From the NCBI GenBank assembly GCA_013397435.1, contig VZRG01002000.1:2032-66031 (forward strand): a stretch of 64,000 bases of DNA, written 5' to 3'. The notes below the pieces were generated by a model. That model searched no databases and was not told where the DNA came from. It saw only the letters and a program-made list of their open reading frames with translations. Below are positions 1-11,798 of this stretch, piece after piece; positions within the stretch are counted from its first letter, which is position 1, and every line of letters starts with the position of its first letter. The DNA is from Erythrocercus mccallii (taxonomy: Eukaryota; Chordata; Aves; Passeriformes; Dicruridae). A program made the translations under genes and the position numbers.

Positions 1-485
1 CATCATGATTCCCGAGTTCAGTCTTTTATTCATACTGGCTTTGGTATCATGAAATCAAGCAGGCTCTTCAAGAAATAGTAAATCATGATGACTAAACCTC
101 TGTCTCTTCTTTATTTGCACTTTCAGCCCATTGTAGGAAGCTCTGCAGCCTTTTTTTCCCCCATCCTATATTGGAGAGAAGATGGATATGAACGACACAC
201 ACATGCACAAACAGTCTTTCTGGTTCTTTAAAAAGTTAAAAATGCCTGTAATAACAATGATAGAAGTAATGTTGTGTCTCAGGCTGATCAAGAAAAGGAA
301 AATTCGAGCTTTAATGTTCCACTGAGAGAGATTGTGTAATATCTTTCCCCTGAGTTTGCACACATTAATAAAATAGTGATTGTTTTGACCAAACAAGTCA
401 AGTCTGTATGAGAACAGCTCAGGAGGCTTTCATGGCTCACAGTGATGCTGGCAGAGCGCAGAACATTAAAGGTGGAGTGTCAGTG

Positions 486-601
486 CCCTGAATTGATGCC
501 CTGATGTAGCCAAATTCTTTTGCAAAGAGACGTAATAGTTTCTTCTCCTTGTTTCTGAGTTTCCAAGTCATCCTTCATAACCTGCACTAGTGCAGACCAA
601 T
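486..601 (-). other. Possible further exon of the unidentified minus-strand gene
   Basis: On the minus strand a cgtgccag acceptor at about 601 is followed by about 38 open codons, beginning near DWSALVQVMKDDLETQ and ending in a TGA near 486. The lysine- and glutamate-rich reading looks protein-like, and the orientation matches the disrupted gene at 1.3-2.9 kb, for which this could be a downstream or last exon. No homology is recognised and a random open stretch of this length is common. Confidence 0.2.
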
Positions 602-1282
602 CTGGCACGAGTCAGTAACATATCCGGTTCCTGCGCTCCAAGCCACGCGTCCCTGATGTAAACGGAAGTCAGGAATGCAACAACAGCTGTGGAAGAAAGA
701 TGAGAGAAAAATCAGAACTGAGATTCTTCTCTTTCCACACAGTAATACCAAGCCACGCTGTTTACCTCCAGGACTGTGTTTTAAAGTGGTTCCCTAACTA
801 GTTTCCCTAGATGGAAAATCTGGAGTGGCCTTGCCCGTGCATAGCCAATGCTCCTACTCACAAGAAGGAACAGACCAGTTTCCTATTTAATAAAACACTT
901 GGAAATCTGACCTGTCAGATGCTATCACTGACCAGCAATAGCAGTCAGCATCCAGGCCCACACGGACCTGTTTTTTGCAGACCACTTTCCCTCTTGGAAT
1001 TATATTATTTTTGTATCTTTTCTTTCATTGTAGTCCTTGAACGACTTGAAAGTCCTGAGAAGGAGCGTGAGTGTTGCAGTGTCAGAAAACCTCACGGAGT
1101 GGCCGTGCTCTGTGCTGCCCACCCCTGCCCCCACCCCAGCAAAGACATGGCTTCTGCTTTGGGATGCCATGAGCCTGGCTGGATATGGGAAAACTAGTTT
1201 ACTGGATTAAAAAAGCCAGGGAATTTCCTAGTTCCTCCCACCACTGCCTCGTACCATGAGTGCTAAGAACGGGACAAGTCAC

Positions 1283-2905
1283 CTCTCTTGTGCGCATCCT
1301 CTTCCGTCGCTGCTGACAGGCACGGGGATTTCACAAGCTGGTGGAAGGTGCTGGCCAGGCCCTGCTCCTCCAGGAGCTGCAGCAGGACAGAACCGAGCAC
1401 TCCGAGCTGCCTGGAGAGCCCGGCTGAGGTGCTGCTGGCCTGGCAGAGCCGGATGTAAAGCCTGAAGAGGTTGTTCCTCAGTGTCTCATCCCTGAGCATC
1501 TCCTGCTGGCCAGCAGGTGTGGCAGGACGTGGTTCTGCAGCTACCGCAGCACTGGGGACATGTCCTGCTCCCTGAGGAGGCTCTGCCCAGCCAGGGACCT
1601 CAGCAGCCACTTAGTGACCATGTGAGTGGATGCACGGGTGACAGCCACTGCCTCGCCCCCGGGGTCACTGCCTCTGAGGGTCTCCCCTCCCTGTGTGGAG
1701 GGTGGTGCTGGGAAAACAGGGTCCCACTGGGCAAGGATAGAATTCGGCTGTTCTCTGCACTTCTCGAGCTCAGACCCTTCCACGTTTGCAGCAGTGTCAT
1801 CATATTCCACCTCGTTCTTTTTCTGAGTGTAACGAGACACACGAGATAAGGCTTGAGGTTTGTTCATCTTTAGTGTTTTCCGTTAAAAGAAAACCACCAC
1901 CAAAACAAACATCAGGTACTCCAAAGGATTTTCCTGGTCCAAAATTGTGCAAGTAAGGTGCTCTCCTGTGTTGATTCAGTTGTTACAATGGTAAGTACCA
2001 GCCTCGTTTAGCGCCTCATGGAGCCTGCGCTGTTCCAAGGGGCTCCAGGAGCTTCCAGGGACTCCAAACTGGATCACCCAGCAGGGAGATGAGAGAAGCT
2101 CCTGAAACCTTCACTTTATGTCCCATGTATTCAAATACCTAAATCCTCCTGTCAAAGAAATCTCATCCAAATTCACTACTCAACAAACAAACGGAAGGTG
2201 AAAAAAACCATTCATCTACCAGAGATAAAGAAATCCTCTCAGCCTTAATAAAGTTCAAACTGGACAGAGGATGAAATATAAACTGATTAAAACAAAAAAA
2301 CCCGAAGGACTTACCGAATATGTTTGATTAACGTGACCAAAACATACAGAAATTCATTTACAAGCTGAATAGGAAGAAGTTTCCTCTTGTCCTGGGTCTC
2401 ATTCTTGTTTTCTCTCTTTTTTCCCAAACACTCTCCCCAGTGCTCTGCAATCTAGAAAGAAAAAAGTGAAGAGAAGGAAGACAAGTTCATTCTGACATTA
2501 GGGAGGGTTGCTCATCCCAAGACACTTCCAGGCAAAAAATCATTTCTGCCACTCTAACAAATCGACTCGATCCACTGTCTCAACTCCACGGTAACTACTT
2601 AAACACTGCATCAAGAATCCTAGGGGACACAAGGCTTGGAACTCTCAGCAGTTGCTCAGCTTGGCTACTTCGAGGAATTTCCCACCCAGGGATCCCACCG
2701 CTTCCAGCTTGAAACACCACATTTGCTACAAAGCCGATGAAAAACTTGCACACTCAAAAACACGAGGCTGCTGTGAGTCCCCTTTCGGCGGCAGCAGCTC
2801 CAAGGGGCGTGAACAGCACGCCCCCGCTCCCAGCTGGCTGAGCCCGGACTCCGTGCAGCGCTCAGCCGGACCTGCGGGCAGCTGAAACTGCCCCTGAGAC
2901 GCCAT
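1283..2905 (-). pseudogene. Unidentified disrupted gene, exon-like segments on the minus strand
   Basis: Seen: two segments with splice-like edges. The first, 2451-2315, has acceptor tttctag and donor gtaagt and reads 45 codons without a stop, ending in a hydrophobic helix-like stretch (VNEFLYVLVTLIKHI). The second, about 1867-1283, ends at a gtgact donor and contains the phrase LRDETLRNNLFRLYIRLCQ. The second segment is broken twice: an in-frame TAG at 1543-1541, and a one-base shift near 1505 that moves the frame to the LRDETL phrase. An ATG at 2905-2903 in strong context (GGCATGGCG), inside the CpG island and followed by a CAG|gt, could be the original start. The phases of the three pieces do not join directly, so an exon is missing or a boundary is wrong. 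I do not recognise the family; leucine-rich helical content suggests a HEAT-like protein, but that is only an impression. It could be a real gene with assembly errors rather than a pseudogene. Confidence 0.45.
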
Positions 2906-3575
2906 GCCGGGAAAACCGGGGCGTCCCCGCCACCCTCCGCCTCCCCCGCCCCGCTCACCTTTCTGGCACAGAGCAGCTGCCTCCTCCAGGCCGGCTGCGG
3001 GCAGCTGCTGCGGTGCGGGGAGGTGGGATGGCTGGGGCAGCTCCGTCGGCTGTTCTGCCCCGATGCTTTTGTGTTTCCTCCATTCTCCCGGGCCGGAGGG
3101 GAGCGGGGGTGATGAGGGGGAACGGCGGGGACATGACATGAAGGGACGGGATGGGCCGGGCGCCCGGCACAGCACCGGGGCCGCTGCCAGGACGCCGGCC
3201 CCGGCGGGACCTCGGAAGAGAGAGGCGTCCCCGCCGCTGCCTATCGGCGCGGGCCCAGCTCCCGCCCGCCCGCGGCGCGGCTGAACGCACAGACCGTGCC
3301 CACGCACCGGGAAACGCAGCGGAAAATCACGCCCAGGCGGCGCCGTGGTCGGGGTAGCTCGCGGGCACTGGGATCCTTGCCTTTTCCCCGACCTTTTTGC
3401 CGCCGTCTTTGGAAGGTTGGGCAGCAGCACCGGCCCCGAGCTCACAGCCCGGGGCTGCCACGCGCGCTGGGGACGGGCTCGGGGGGGAGCTACAGTACCG
3501 CTCCCTGTCCACAGGGTGGCAGCAGTGCCGCCCAGCTCAGCCCGGGGCTGCCACGCGCGTCGGGGACGGGCAGAG
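2760..3575. promoter_or_regulatory. CpG island, likely promoter of the unidentified minus-strand gene
   Basis: The base composition changes sharply to GC-rich with many CG dinucleotides between two AT-rich flanks. The minus-strand ATG at 2905 lies inside its left part. Long open frames on both strands here are by-products of high GC and are not annotated. A stretch of about 33 bp is present twice, at 3446 and 3539. Confidence 0.6.
3446..3571. repeat. 33-bp direct repeat, 93 bp apart, in the CpG island
   Basis: The sequence starting AGCCCGGGGCTGCCACGCGC occurs at 3446 and again at 3539. The copies differ only by a GCT/GTC change near the middle. The spacing is 93 bp. It is either a local duplication or a pair of regulatory modules. 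Confidence 0.7.
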
Positions 3576-3699
3576 AGCGGAGGTAAAAAAAAAAAAACGC
3601 GTCCAAAAATCCCCTTCCAAAAATCCTCTAAAATAAATGCCCCAAAAGACCCCCAGCCAAAAGTAAAAGAGCCCTGCCACTAAGCAATTAAAACTAAAG

Positions 3700-3899
3700 A
3701 AGCTGGTATTTTAAGCTGATTTCAATATTCTAAGTACTTTTTATATTGATCATTATAATTTATCTTTTATAGTCATACCTATGTATATATTATATAATAC
3801 ATTATATATTTAATATTTAATATTTTGTAGTTATTTATATTCTTGAAATTATTTTCATATTTTATATTTTTATTGTATGTATATATATTGATATATTGT
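3700..3899. repeat. AT-rich low-complexity tract
   Basis: Almost pure A/T sequence with repeated tatat, taata and ttatatt units. It is the insertion target of the LTR that follows at 3900. Confidence 0.7.
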
Positions 3900-4196
3900 T
3901 GTCATGGGGTGACTGTGTGACCGTGCCTATATCCCAAATCGTGGATTCCTTGTTTTGTCTAAGTAGCCGTGCCCCTCCCCCCATCGTCTGGGCTGGGACG
4001 GCCGGTTTTTTTTTTNCTTCTTTCTGTGTTGGGAAGTGTTCTTTTGGATATTTACCAATAAACAGGTTTTTTCCACTTTTCCCCTCCAAGGAAATTCTTC
4101 CTGGACCCGGTGGGGGTGGGGAGGAGTTTGTGGAGGTGGGTTTCTAGGAGAATTCCTTCTGGAAACTTCCCCTTAATTTTGTCCCAAACCAGGACA
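3900..4196 (+). mobile_element. Solo LTR of an avian endogenous retrovirus
   Basis: The 297-bp element begins TGTCATGGGG and ends CCAGGACA, which are the canonical TG...CA LTR ends. It is flanked by a perfect 5-bp duplication, attgt at 3895-3899 and attgt at 4197-4201. An AATAAA at about 4058 lies inside it, as expected for an LTR polyadenylation signal, which supports the plus orientation. A 5-bp duplication suits ERVL-like and some other retroviral classes. No internal coding region adjoins it, so it is a solo LTR left by recombination. One ambiguous base (n) falls at about 4016 after a T run. Confidence 0.85.
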
Positions 4197-4423
4197 ATTG
4201 TATTTCTTTTAAAATGTGTTTGTTTATATTTAAACAGTATTTTACAGTATATGCATTCATTAACCTAACACATCAGAACCACAATTAATTAGAATTAAAT
4301 TAGCCTGGGTTTCTCAGGGGTAAACTCCATTCTTTGATCTCGACCCCAGCTCTCTGGCCCAAATGCCAGTTCTCATAGACACAAACTAAGCAGGAAACTA
4401 CTACAGGTGTTTGCTGTTAAATT

Positions 4424-4429
4424 TTTATT
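4424..4429 (-). promoter_or_regulatory. Candidate NAA20 polyadenylation signal (AATAAA)
   Basis: The plus strand reads tttatt, which is AATAAA on the minus strand. It lies about 980 bp downstream of the NAA20 stop and on the far side of the minisatellite, so the 3' UTR would have to contain the repeat. An alternative ATTAAA near 5186 would give a much shorter UTR. Confidence 0.3.
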
Positions 4430-4569
4430 ACACCTGGCTATACAACTAGAATAAATACATGTACTGATGGTCATCAGAGGAAAGCTTTTCAGAGGAAGCA
4501 TATCCATTTTGGTAGAACAGATCCCGTTTTGACAACATTGCATTCTTTTGGGTTTGGAAATCCTACCCA

Positions 4570-4990
4570 TATAGGAGATCTGAAAATTGGTATTTTGCAG
4601 TTTGATATTTGATATATGGAGTAATTCTGATCTTTTGAAACTTGATATTCTGGTATTTTGAAATGGCAATATTTTGGTGTTTTAGAGCTTGGTATTCTAG
4701 TGTTTTGAAACTGTGTTATTTGGTATTTCTGAACTTGCTGTTCTGGTATTTTGAAACTGAGTTACTTTGGTATTTTGCAACTTGGGTTAGGTTAAAATTA
4801 CGGTATTTTAAATCTGTGATTTTGAAACCTGGTTTTCTTTGGTATTTTGAAATTTGTTTTTTTTATTACTTTGAAACTAGGTTATTCTGGTATTTTGGAG
4901 CCTAGCTTTTTGTAGACAGAGTTTTTGGTATTTTTGTAGGCTGGGAGTTTGGTATTTTTGTACCTGCGCTTTTGTATCCTGAGGGTTTGT
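4570..4990. repeat. Diverged minisatellite, 23-24 bp unit
   Basis: The core ggtattttgaaact recurs with variations at about 4652, 4676, 4699, 4722, 4745 and 4769, giving a period of 23-24 bp, and then continues less regularly to about 4960. The copies are T-rich on the plus strand and differ by substitutions and small indels. This produces a spurious open frame rich in WYF. It lies about 0.4-0.8 kb beyond the NAA20 stop codon. Confidence 0.8.
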
Positions 4991-5409
4991 TATTTGGTAA
5001 CCTGTGATTGGCAGGGGTTTGGGGCATCCCAGTTGAGTCTCCTGGCTTCATCTGCCTTCTTCCACCACAATTAACTTGGCATGAGAACCGTTAAATCGCA
5101 GACTATACAATGAGAGACTTCCTGAAACAGAAACAAATTCCAGCTGCAGCAAGAAAACCAAGAAAAGACCATACAGGAGGTAATTCCGTTTTAATAGTCT
5201 CCAAATCTCCAACATGTGAAAGAAAAATATAAGTGTGGCAATATTACAGCCATTACCAATAGAAGCAGTGTCAGTCAGCTTCTCAACATTGCTTTTCAGT
5301 ATTTTATGGGAAAAACATTCAGACTAAAACTTCTTATCTGTAAGTTGCTGGGAGTTATACAAGATGGAACCTGACACTTAGTAAATTGCATGAGAATCAC
5401 AGCTTAAAG

Positions 5410-8400
5410 TTACTCGATGTCTTCTGGCCTTACAGGATGAGGCAGAGGTATAACTGATTTCTTCTCTGTATCTCTGGAAAGAGCTTTTCTCATATCTATA
5501 GCAAAAGGAAAAAATGTTGTAACAGTAACGTGATCATAATTAGCGCAGTATAATTGTACAAAGCCATATTAAGTGAATTCTCTGTTAAAATAAGATCATT
5601 TTTAATCAAGAAAATTTCCTAGAATCATTTAAGACTACCTCAAGTTGGAAAGGATCCATAAGGATGCAACTCCCTGTTCCACACAGTACTACCTAAAATT
5701 ATACTGTATGATTAGGAGCATTGTGCAGATATTCCTTGAACTCTGATGGGCTTGGTGTCATGACCCTTTTCCTGGAGAGATCATTGCAGTTACCAGCCAC
5801 TTTCTCCGTGAAGAGCCTTCTAATGTCCAGTCTGAACATTCCCTGACACAACTTTGCTCCATCTCCTCATGTCCTGTCACTGGACAGATGAGATCAACAC
5901 CCCCCTCTGCTGTCCTGGTTGAGGATGCTATAGACTGTGATGAGGGCATGCCTCAGCTTTCTCTTCTCCAAGTGGAACAAACCCATGGACATCAGCTGCT
6001 CCTCCTAAATCTTGCCTTTGTGACGGCTCACCATCTTGGTTGCTCTTCTCGGGACACAGTAATGTCCTTAATGTTGCTCAATGGCAATGACATCAACTGA
6101 TATAAAACAAACACTGCGTGAAACTCAGCTGAATGGAAAGACTAAAGGGACAAATATATGATTTAAGTCATATGCAGGAATGGTAGGGGTCTATCCTAGC
6201 CCTTGTATTTCACAATACTACGTATCAAATGGTGCAAGAACAGAAATGATATACAGTCTGGCCATGTAATCCTTTGGAAGGATAATTAATAAAAGGACCT
6301 AGAAAGAGGAAGTACATGGTAATTCACTTTTGTTAATTAACATTAACATGCTTGAATTTCCATGTTTCTTCCCTTTTAAACTGAAAGTGTCAGCCAATTC
6401 TCTGCCATTGCTGAACACTGGCAACTGTTAATTTAAAGGTAGACATCTGAGAAAAACAGTTTCAAGTCCCTGTTGGGGATGAAAGGAAGAAAGCACTGAC
6501 ATTCCTTCTTGTCTATTCTTGTTCTGCTGTTGATTTTGCCAGTGATTTTGCCACAAAACGTGTAAATGGCAAGATTAAGTTTTCTGACTGATATAATCTT
6601 AAGTAGGAAAAGTTATCTAAAGGAGGATACAAAAATCCCATTAATCAGCAACTATCTGAAATAATTTCATATACCAAAAAAATAATAATAGTCTTACAAA
6701 CAAGCCCAGGAACCCTCAACATGAGAATCGTTCCATTCAATTTGAGACCGAACAAGAACTTACCATAAGCATCTTCATCTGGCTCCCCGCTGCTAGCTGA
6801 GTAGTATTCTAAGACTGTTCGGTACACACTGTAGCCTAGTTGCTTATACATATTTACAGCAACCTGATTTGATACTCTCACAAAGAGATCGACAAAAAAT
6901 CCACCCTTTCTTTAGCAGGGGAGGAAAACAAACAGACAAACAAAACCACATTAAGGAATAGTAGGTGAATGTATTTCTAAGTAACAATGCATAAATTGTA
7001 ACGAAACCAAAGCAAGTCTGATGTAGTACACTAATCAAACAGCTTCCACAATGTAATAATAGATATACTCCTTTACCAAAGGAAAATTCAAATATATATA
7101 TGGATTTTGTTTTATTTCTGTCGCACGGCCCTTCTACACCAGTCAGTGGGTCCAGAAATTTGAACAGAAAAAACAGGACAAGCTAAATACCCACACAGGC
7201 CTAAATCCATGCAATATGATAAAAAAAAAAAAAATCCATATTTTATATTGCTTGGATTAGGAGGAGTGGAATAAGTTACAAAATTCAGTTGCCTAACAGG
7301 AGATGACAGACCCTTAATTTCACAAGGCAAATTTTTCAAAACATCATTCTGTTTTCCAATTTTACCAACCATAGTGGTATCTTTTGCCCTACCAGAATTA
7401 GTTAAGGACATTTCCCAGTGGGTTCATCTGACATTAAATTAAATTTTGCCAGATACAAGTAACCAAGCACAGGATGGCAAGTAAGCTAAGATACCCTCTG
7501 CGGTACAAAATTGGTTCAGGATTGTGCCTGAGGGCATTGCACAAAGCCCACAGTTACTCAACAAGGAGGCCCTACAGGAAACAGTGCTGATGTTTCACAA
7601 AGCTCTTTTCCTGTCAAGAAATGTTCTTTTACAGAGTATCTCTACTGGAATTCAGGCTGCATCCTCCTCACTCTGGCAAGTTAGCTTTTAGAGAAACCCT
7701 GAGATTTTAAACTGCTAAGCAACTTTCATAACTCTTTTTCTCCAACTATGAAGAATTTCAGAAAATCAAAATATCGTGTAAAGCCAAATTCTGCCACATA
7801 CACCAGGGACAGACATCTGTAGAAATGCTACTTTAAAATATTACTTTAGAAGATAAATTTAAAGATAAACATACTACTCACTTTTCTGAAATTTCTTCCA
7901 GGAGCTCCATTAATTTAGCGGCCAAACCTAGCCGTCGAAATTCTGGTGCAACAGAGAGAGCAGTAACGTGTCCATGCCATTCTTCCCTAGCCACAGAGCC
8001 TTCGGCTTTGCCCATGACTGTGAACATACAGAGCATCAGCTTAGCAGCACCTCTGGAGTAATGCACTGCCCACAGCCAGATAACTTCACAAGAGGACTAA
8101 GCCATGGATAAGCACACATTACAATGGTTGTGGTAAAGGCTAAAGGGATGTCTACCTTTTCACTCTATGATTCAGCACCCACTAAAAGTGTTATTTTGCT
8201 CAAATATTACAGTAGTTTCTAGACCAATGTAAAAAAACATCAAACAAGTTTGCAAATTCCTTGCTTGAGGTGACTTCTAAATTTTATGCAAATTTTATGC
8301 AATTCTCAGTCTTTCACTGAACCAAAATTTAAGATCCAACTAAAATAAAGGAGGAGCAGAGGGCTACAAACCCAAAACTACCATCCCAGCAACTACTTGA

Positions 8401-9577
8401 GACTTTTGGAGATTATGGGGGAATAGACCTTGGAAAGCTGTGCCAGTCTGGCAATGGAAAGCTAAGGCCCTGAAAACATGATGTGTTTAAGGAAAAAAAA
8501 AAGTGGAGGTGAGGATGGTGTTTTGAGGTTTTTTTGTCAAGTTTCTCTCCTTTCTACACTGTGGCAATCCAATGTTAGTTTATTAATCAACATTCACACT
8601 TCTACCCTGTGCTTTTATAGATATTACAGTCACTGCTGATACAAATGTGGTGGATACAGAGAAACATTCTGAACAGCACACATATTTTCAGTTTTAGTAT
8701 ATCAAATACTTTTATTTCCTGGGTCCCTGCAAAAACCATTACTCTGCCTCACCCCACCTCCTGGCAGTTCTCTTTGGCCCGATTTCTGAAAAACACAAAT
8801 ATTCCACAGCAAATTACATCCAGGCCCAGAACTTTCCCTTACAGGGCAATGCAAAACGCAAGCCCAGCACTTTTACAGACTGTGTGTAGGGAGCATAGAG
8901 ACTTAATTTCAGATTACAGAAATACCCATTCACCAAATACCAAATGTGGATGTTACCACAGCCAAGGGTCCTCTCTGCGCTAGGAATATCAAACCGGAAG
9001 CTACGGCCATGAGTCCTGCGTAATACCTTAAGACATTTAAGAAACGGGAAGATGCAACACAACGTTCCTCTTCCATGCTGGATATTTCGTAAACGCGAAG
9101 AGTAAGAAAAGCTCCCGCGTTATAATCCCCGAAATAGGCAACGAAGGGAGACGTTACCGCCGGAACACCCGGCACTCACTGTAACCCATCAGCTCCCCGC
9201 CGGGCGCCTCGGCGACGATGAAATACTCGGGCCAGTGGGCGAGGTACTGCAAGTAGAAGGGAATCCCGTACTAGGCGCTCGGTTAAGGAGTAACTGCGGC
9301 TGCCGCGGCTGCCACGGCTGCGCCGCCCGCGCCCAACCCCGCGCCCCTGCCCCGACAGGAAGGATACGGTCTCGGTCAGCGGGTCCAGATTGCTGTGGGG
9401 GAAGAAAAAGCGGCGCTCACCGCGGGCTCGGGCACGCCCGGCCGGCGGGGCGCCCCGAGAACCCCGCGGGATGGAGAAGCGTGCAGGGGCTGGGGGGCAG
9501 GGAGAGGGGACAGCCAGCGCTCACATGTTGTTGAATCGGAAGAGGTCGTCGCAGGTGAAAGCGCGGAGCGTTGTCAT
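5410..9577 (-). CDS. NAA20: N-alpha-acetyltransferase 20, NatB catalytic subunit
   Basis: Catalytic subunit of NatB, which with NAA25 acetylates nascent proteins starting Met-Asp, Met-Glu, Met-Asn or Met-Gln at the ribosome. Coding exons on the minus strand: 9577-9525, 9392-9368, 9270-9180, 8017-7882, 6909-6764, 5495-5410. All junctions are GT/AG and all phases agree. The sum is 537 nt, or 178 codons plus TAA, the same length as human NAA20. The protein begins MTTLRAFTCDDLFRFNN and ends HPVRPEDIE. The GNAT fold shows the acetyl-CoA loop RRLGLA at residues 84-89, and VSNQVAVNMYKQLGY near the C-terminal part of the fold. I see no disabling change, so this is an intact multi-exon gene and not a retrocopy. 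Introns 1 and 2 are very short (132 and 97 bp). In human this gene is on chromosome 20p, not beside RABGGTB. The identification is nearly certain; whether it is the only copy in this genome cannot be told from the window. Confidence 0.97.
5617..6085 (-). mobile_element. CR1 LINE fragment in NAA20 intron 5
   Basis: The plus strand starts with the reverse complement of a CR1 3' end (agaatcat..., aagttggaaaggatccataagg) and continues through CR1 3'-region phrases such as tcctggagagatcattgcag and ctccaagtggaacaaacccatgg. It is therefore inserted in the same direction as the gene. CR1 is the dominant LINE of birds. Confidence 0.8.
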
Positions 9578-9900
9578 GATGATGGTGATCACGACGACGA
9601 CGGTGAGGCTGACGGGGATGACGCTGCCCCGGAAGCGCTCCCGCGCCCAAGGGCCACTTCCGCCATGGAAAGGCGGCGGGCAAGGCGCCCCCGCCCCCTA
9701 CACAGCCCCGCCCCGCCCCGCCGAACCGCGCCCGGCCTGACCCGTGCCTGACACGCGCCGCAGCGGGCGGTGCCGAGCAGGGGCGGCGCGCGATCCCTGA
9801 CCGAGAGCAGCGGGCGGCCGTCACGGCTGAGCCGGCCGGTAGTGGCGTGAGGCGAGGTGGGGCGGGGCCCAGCGGAGCCGCAGTACCAGGGGTGCCCTGA
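9290..9900 (-). promoter_or_regulatory. CpG island, NAA20 promoter and first exons
   Basis: GC-rich, CG-rich sequence surrounds NAA20 exons 1 and 2 and extends about 320 bp upstream of the start codon at 9577. The long open frames on either strand here are composition artefacts. No divergent gene is recognisable on the plus strand. Confidence 0.8.
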
Positions 9901-9929
9901 GTTTGTGCAGCTCCACCCCGCAGGCTACG

Positions 9930-10970
9930 CATAACACGACGTGACCGTAATATGCAAGACTACCGTATGCAGAAAAAACAACACTGCATCTGGAAAGATG
10001 CCGCCGGACGAGGCCGGACACAGGCGGGAACTGCCGTGCCCAGCACATGTTCGCCTCGTGGAATGAATCCCACACCTCCTCTCAGCACCAAAACATGACC
10101 GATCCTGAACACCGCTCATCACTGCACTGATTGAAGCACCTGGTCCGTCCCACTCGGCAGTCTCTCCACCTCACCCCCTCAGAGGGAAAACTTTGCTTTC
10201 AGAGGGCTGCGCGTCAGAATCAATCCTCAAGAAAGACAACGTGGATTTAACTAGGATGCTGCTGCCATCAGCAGGTAGGTGCCTCTTCATCATTTACAAA
10301 AATACAGGGCTGGAGGTCATGCCAGCCAACATTGACCTCTTCCACAAAAATACTGTCCTCAGTAGTGGACAATACTCCACTCACCTGTTGCACAGCATCT
10401 CCTATTGCACCCAAAACCACCAGAGACACGATGTCCACTATGCCCATACGCATTCCCCTGCTTCACATAGCCTGCTATGCCATTCCTCTCACCTCCATCA
10501 GCATAATTTAAATACTGGGCTATTCCTGAACAAAGTTACCACTGCAAGGGACCCAAATCACTCTAGTTATTCTGAAGGAAGGTTTGCACAAAAGTTTGAG
10601 GTTACACTGTGGGTTTTTGTCTTTGAAAATTCTGCATGACATGCAGTGAATGGAGTCTGGGTACACATTTTGGAACAATGAAAGCTGCCTTTCTTGACCT
10701 GGAATTTGGAAAACTTTGCAGACCAAATCTTGGGTGGCTATCTCTGATGAGTGAAATACAGGTGAAACAACTTCAGGCCTTACTTAAGCATAAGTACAGA
10801 GATTATCAAAGATTTCCTCCACTTCATGATAATCTTTTACTGTATATTACAAGTGGAATATCATTCAGTCTTATCTAGGATGTGTGAAATGTAAATTAAG
10901 AGGCAATTTTAGCACTTCTACGAAGACAAAGAGGATTTCACCCTTCAGAGAACAAGTATTTTCCACAGCT
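9930..10970. other. NAA20-RABGGTB intergenic stretch, no gene seen
   Basis: Between the NAA20 promoter and the RABGGTB 3' flank there are only short open frames (longest 148 codons, plus strand, 10193-10639) with no recognisable motif. The two genes are tandem on the minus strand, and RABGGTB lies upstream of the NAA20 promoter. Confidence 0.5.
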
Positions 10971-11368
10971 AGTTTTATTTTCAATTACACCATAATCAAG
11001 TGTTGACAATTAGTGTCTTAAAAGCTACAAAAGCAGGCTTTCAAAACAGCAACAAATCTAGAATCGACTGTGTTCAATTACAAGTCACTGTCTGACAGAG
11101 ACCTTCTCGAGAATGCTTAATGTTAGCAAGTTTCACTATACATACTCAAGGTATGCTGTATTTCAAGTATCAGTGGAATTTTGTTTAAGGGACTCATCAA
11201 TAAATGAAGACATTTATATATTTAGAAGAACCATAATTATGGTTTTATTGGTATGAATTACAGTGAGAAGCAGCAACTATTTCTCAGTATGGAAAAGTGA
11301 TGGCAAACGTGAACAGGAACAATTAAATACCTAAGTGTGTGATATTAAGTGCATGGCTTAGGTAGGAT

Positions 11369-11374
11369 TTTATT
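11369..11374 (-). promoter_or_regulatory. Candidate RABGGTB polyadenylation signal (AATAAA)
   Basis: tttatt on the plus strand, 425 bp past the RABGGTB stop codon. Other AATAAA copies on the minus strand lie at 11249-11244 and about 10979, so the site actually used is not decided by sequence alone. Confidence 0.4.
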
Positions 11375-11798
11375 GGGAGCTTTTTCGGTGTTTGTTTTGT
11401 TTTGTTTTAAAGTGCTTTGCATGATCCACCAGCAAAAGAGGCCTGTATGAAGACCAGTACTAGCATGGTTGATATTACAGAAATAGAAAAGGTAAGCATT
11501 CACATAGTCAAGCCTTGATTTGAATATTAAAAAAAAAAAAGCCAAGGCCCATCCATTTAGATACAGAATTGAAATGTTCCTACACGTCTTAGAATACAAC
11601 CAAAAGAACATGTTACACTCAGATTATGAGAACCGGCCTGTTCTGACACAATTTAGAAAGTGACAAAGTCCACAGCAAAGCTGTTGCTTTACTTCCATAA
11701 TATAAACACATCTGAAAGAAGAATATGCTGACAGTTTCACAGATCAGGTAAGTAAAACCAAAGCAATTGGTCATATAAACCTTTTGTCCCTCCAAGGC

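Noticed and set aside
811..1197. 128-codon plus-strand frame at the left end
   Set aside because: No recognisable motif, no splice or promoter context, and opposite in strand to the nearby exon-like segments.
9390..9932. Overlapping open frames on both strands around the NAA20 promoter
   Set aside because: Same composition effect; they overlap real NAA20 exons in other frames.
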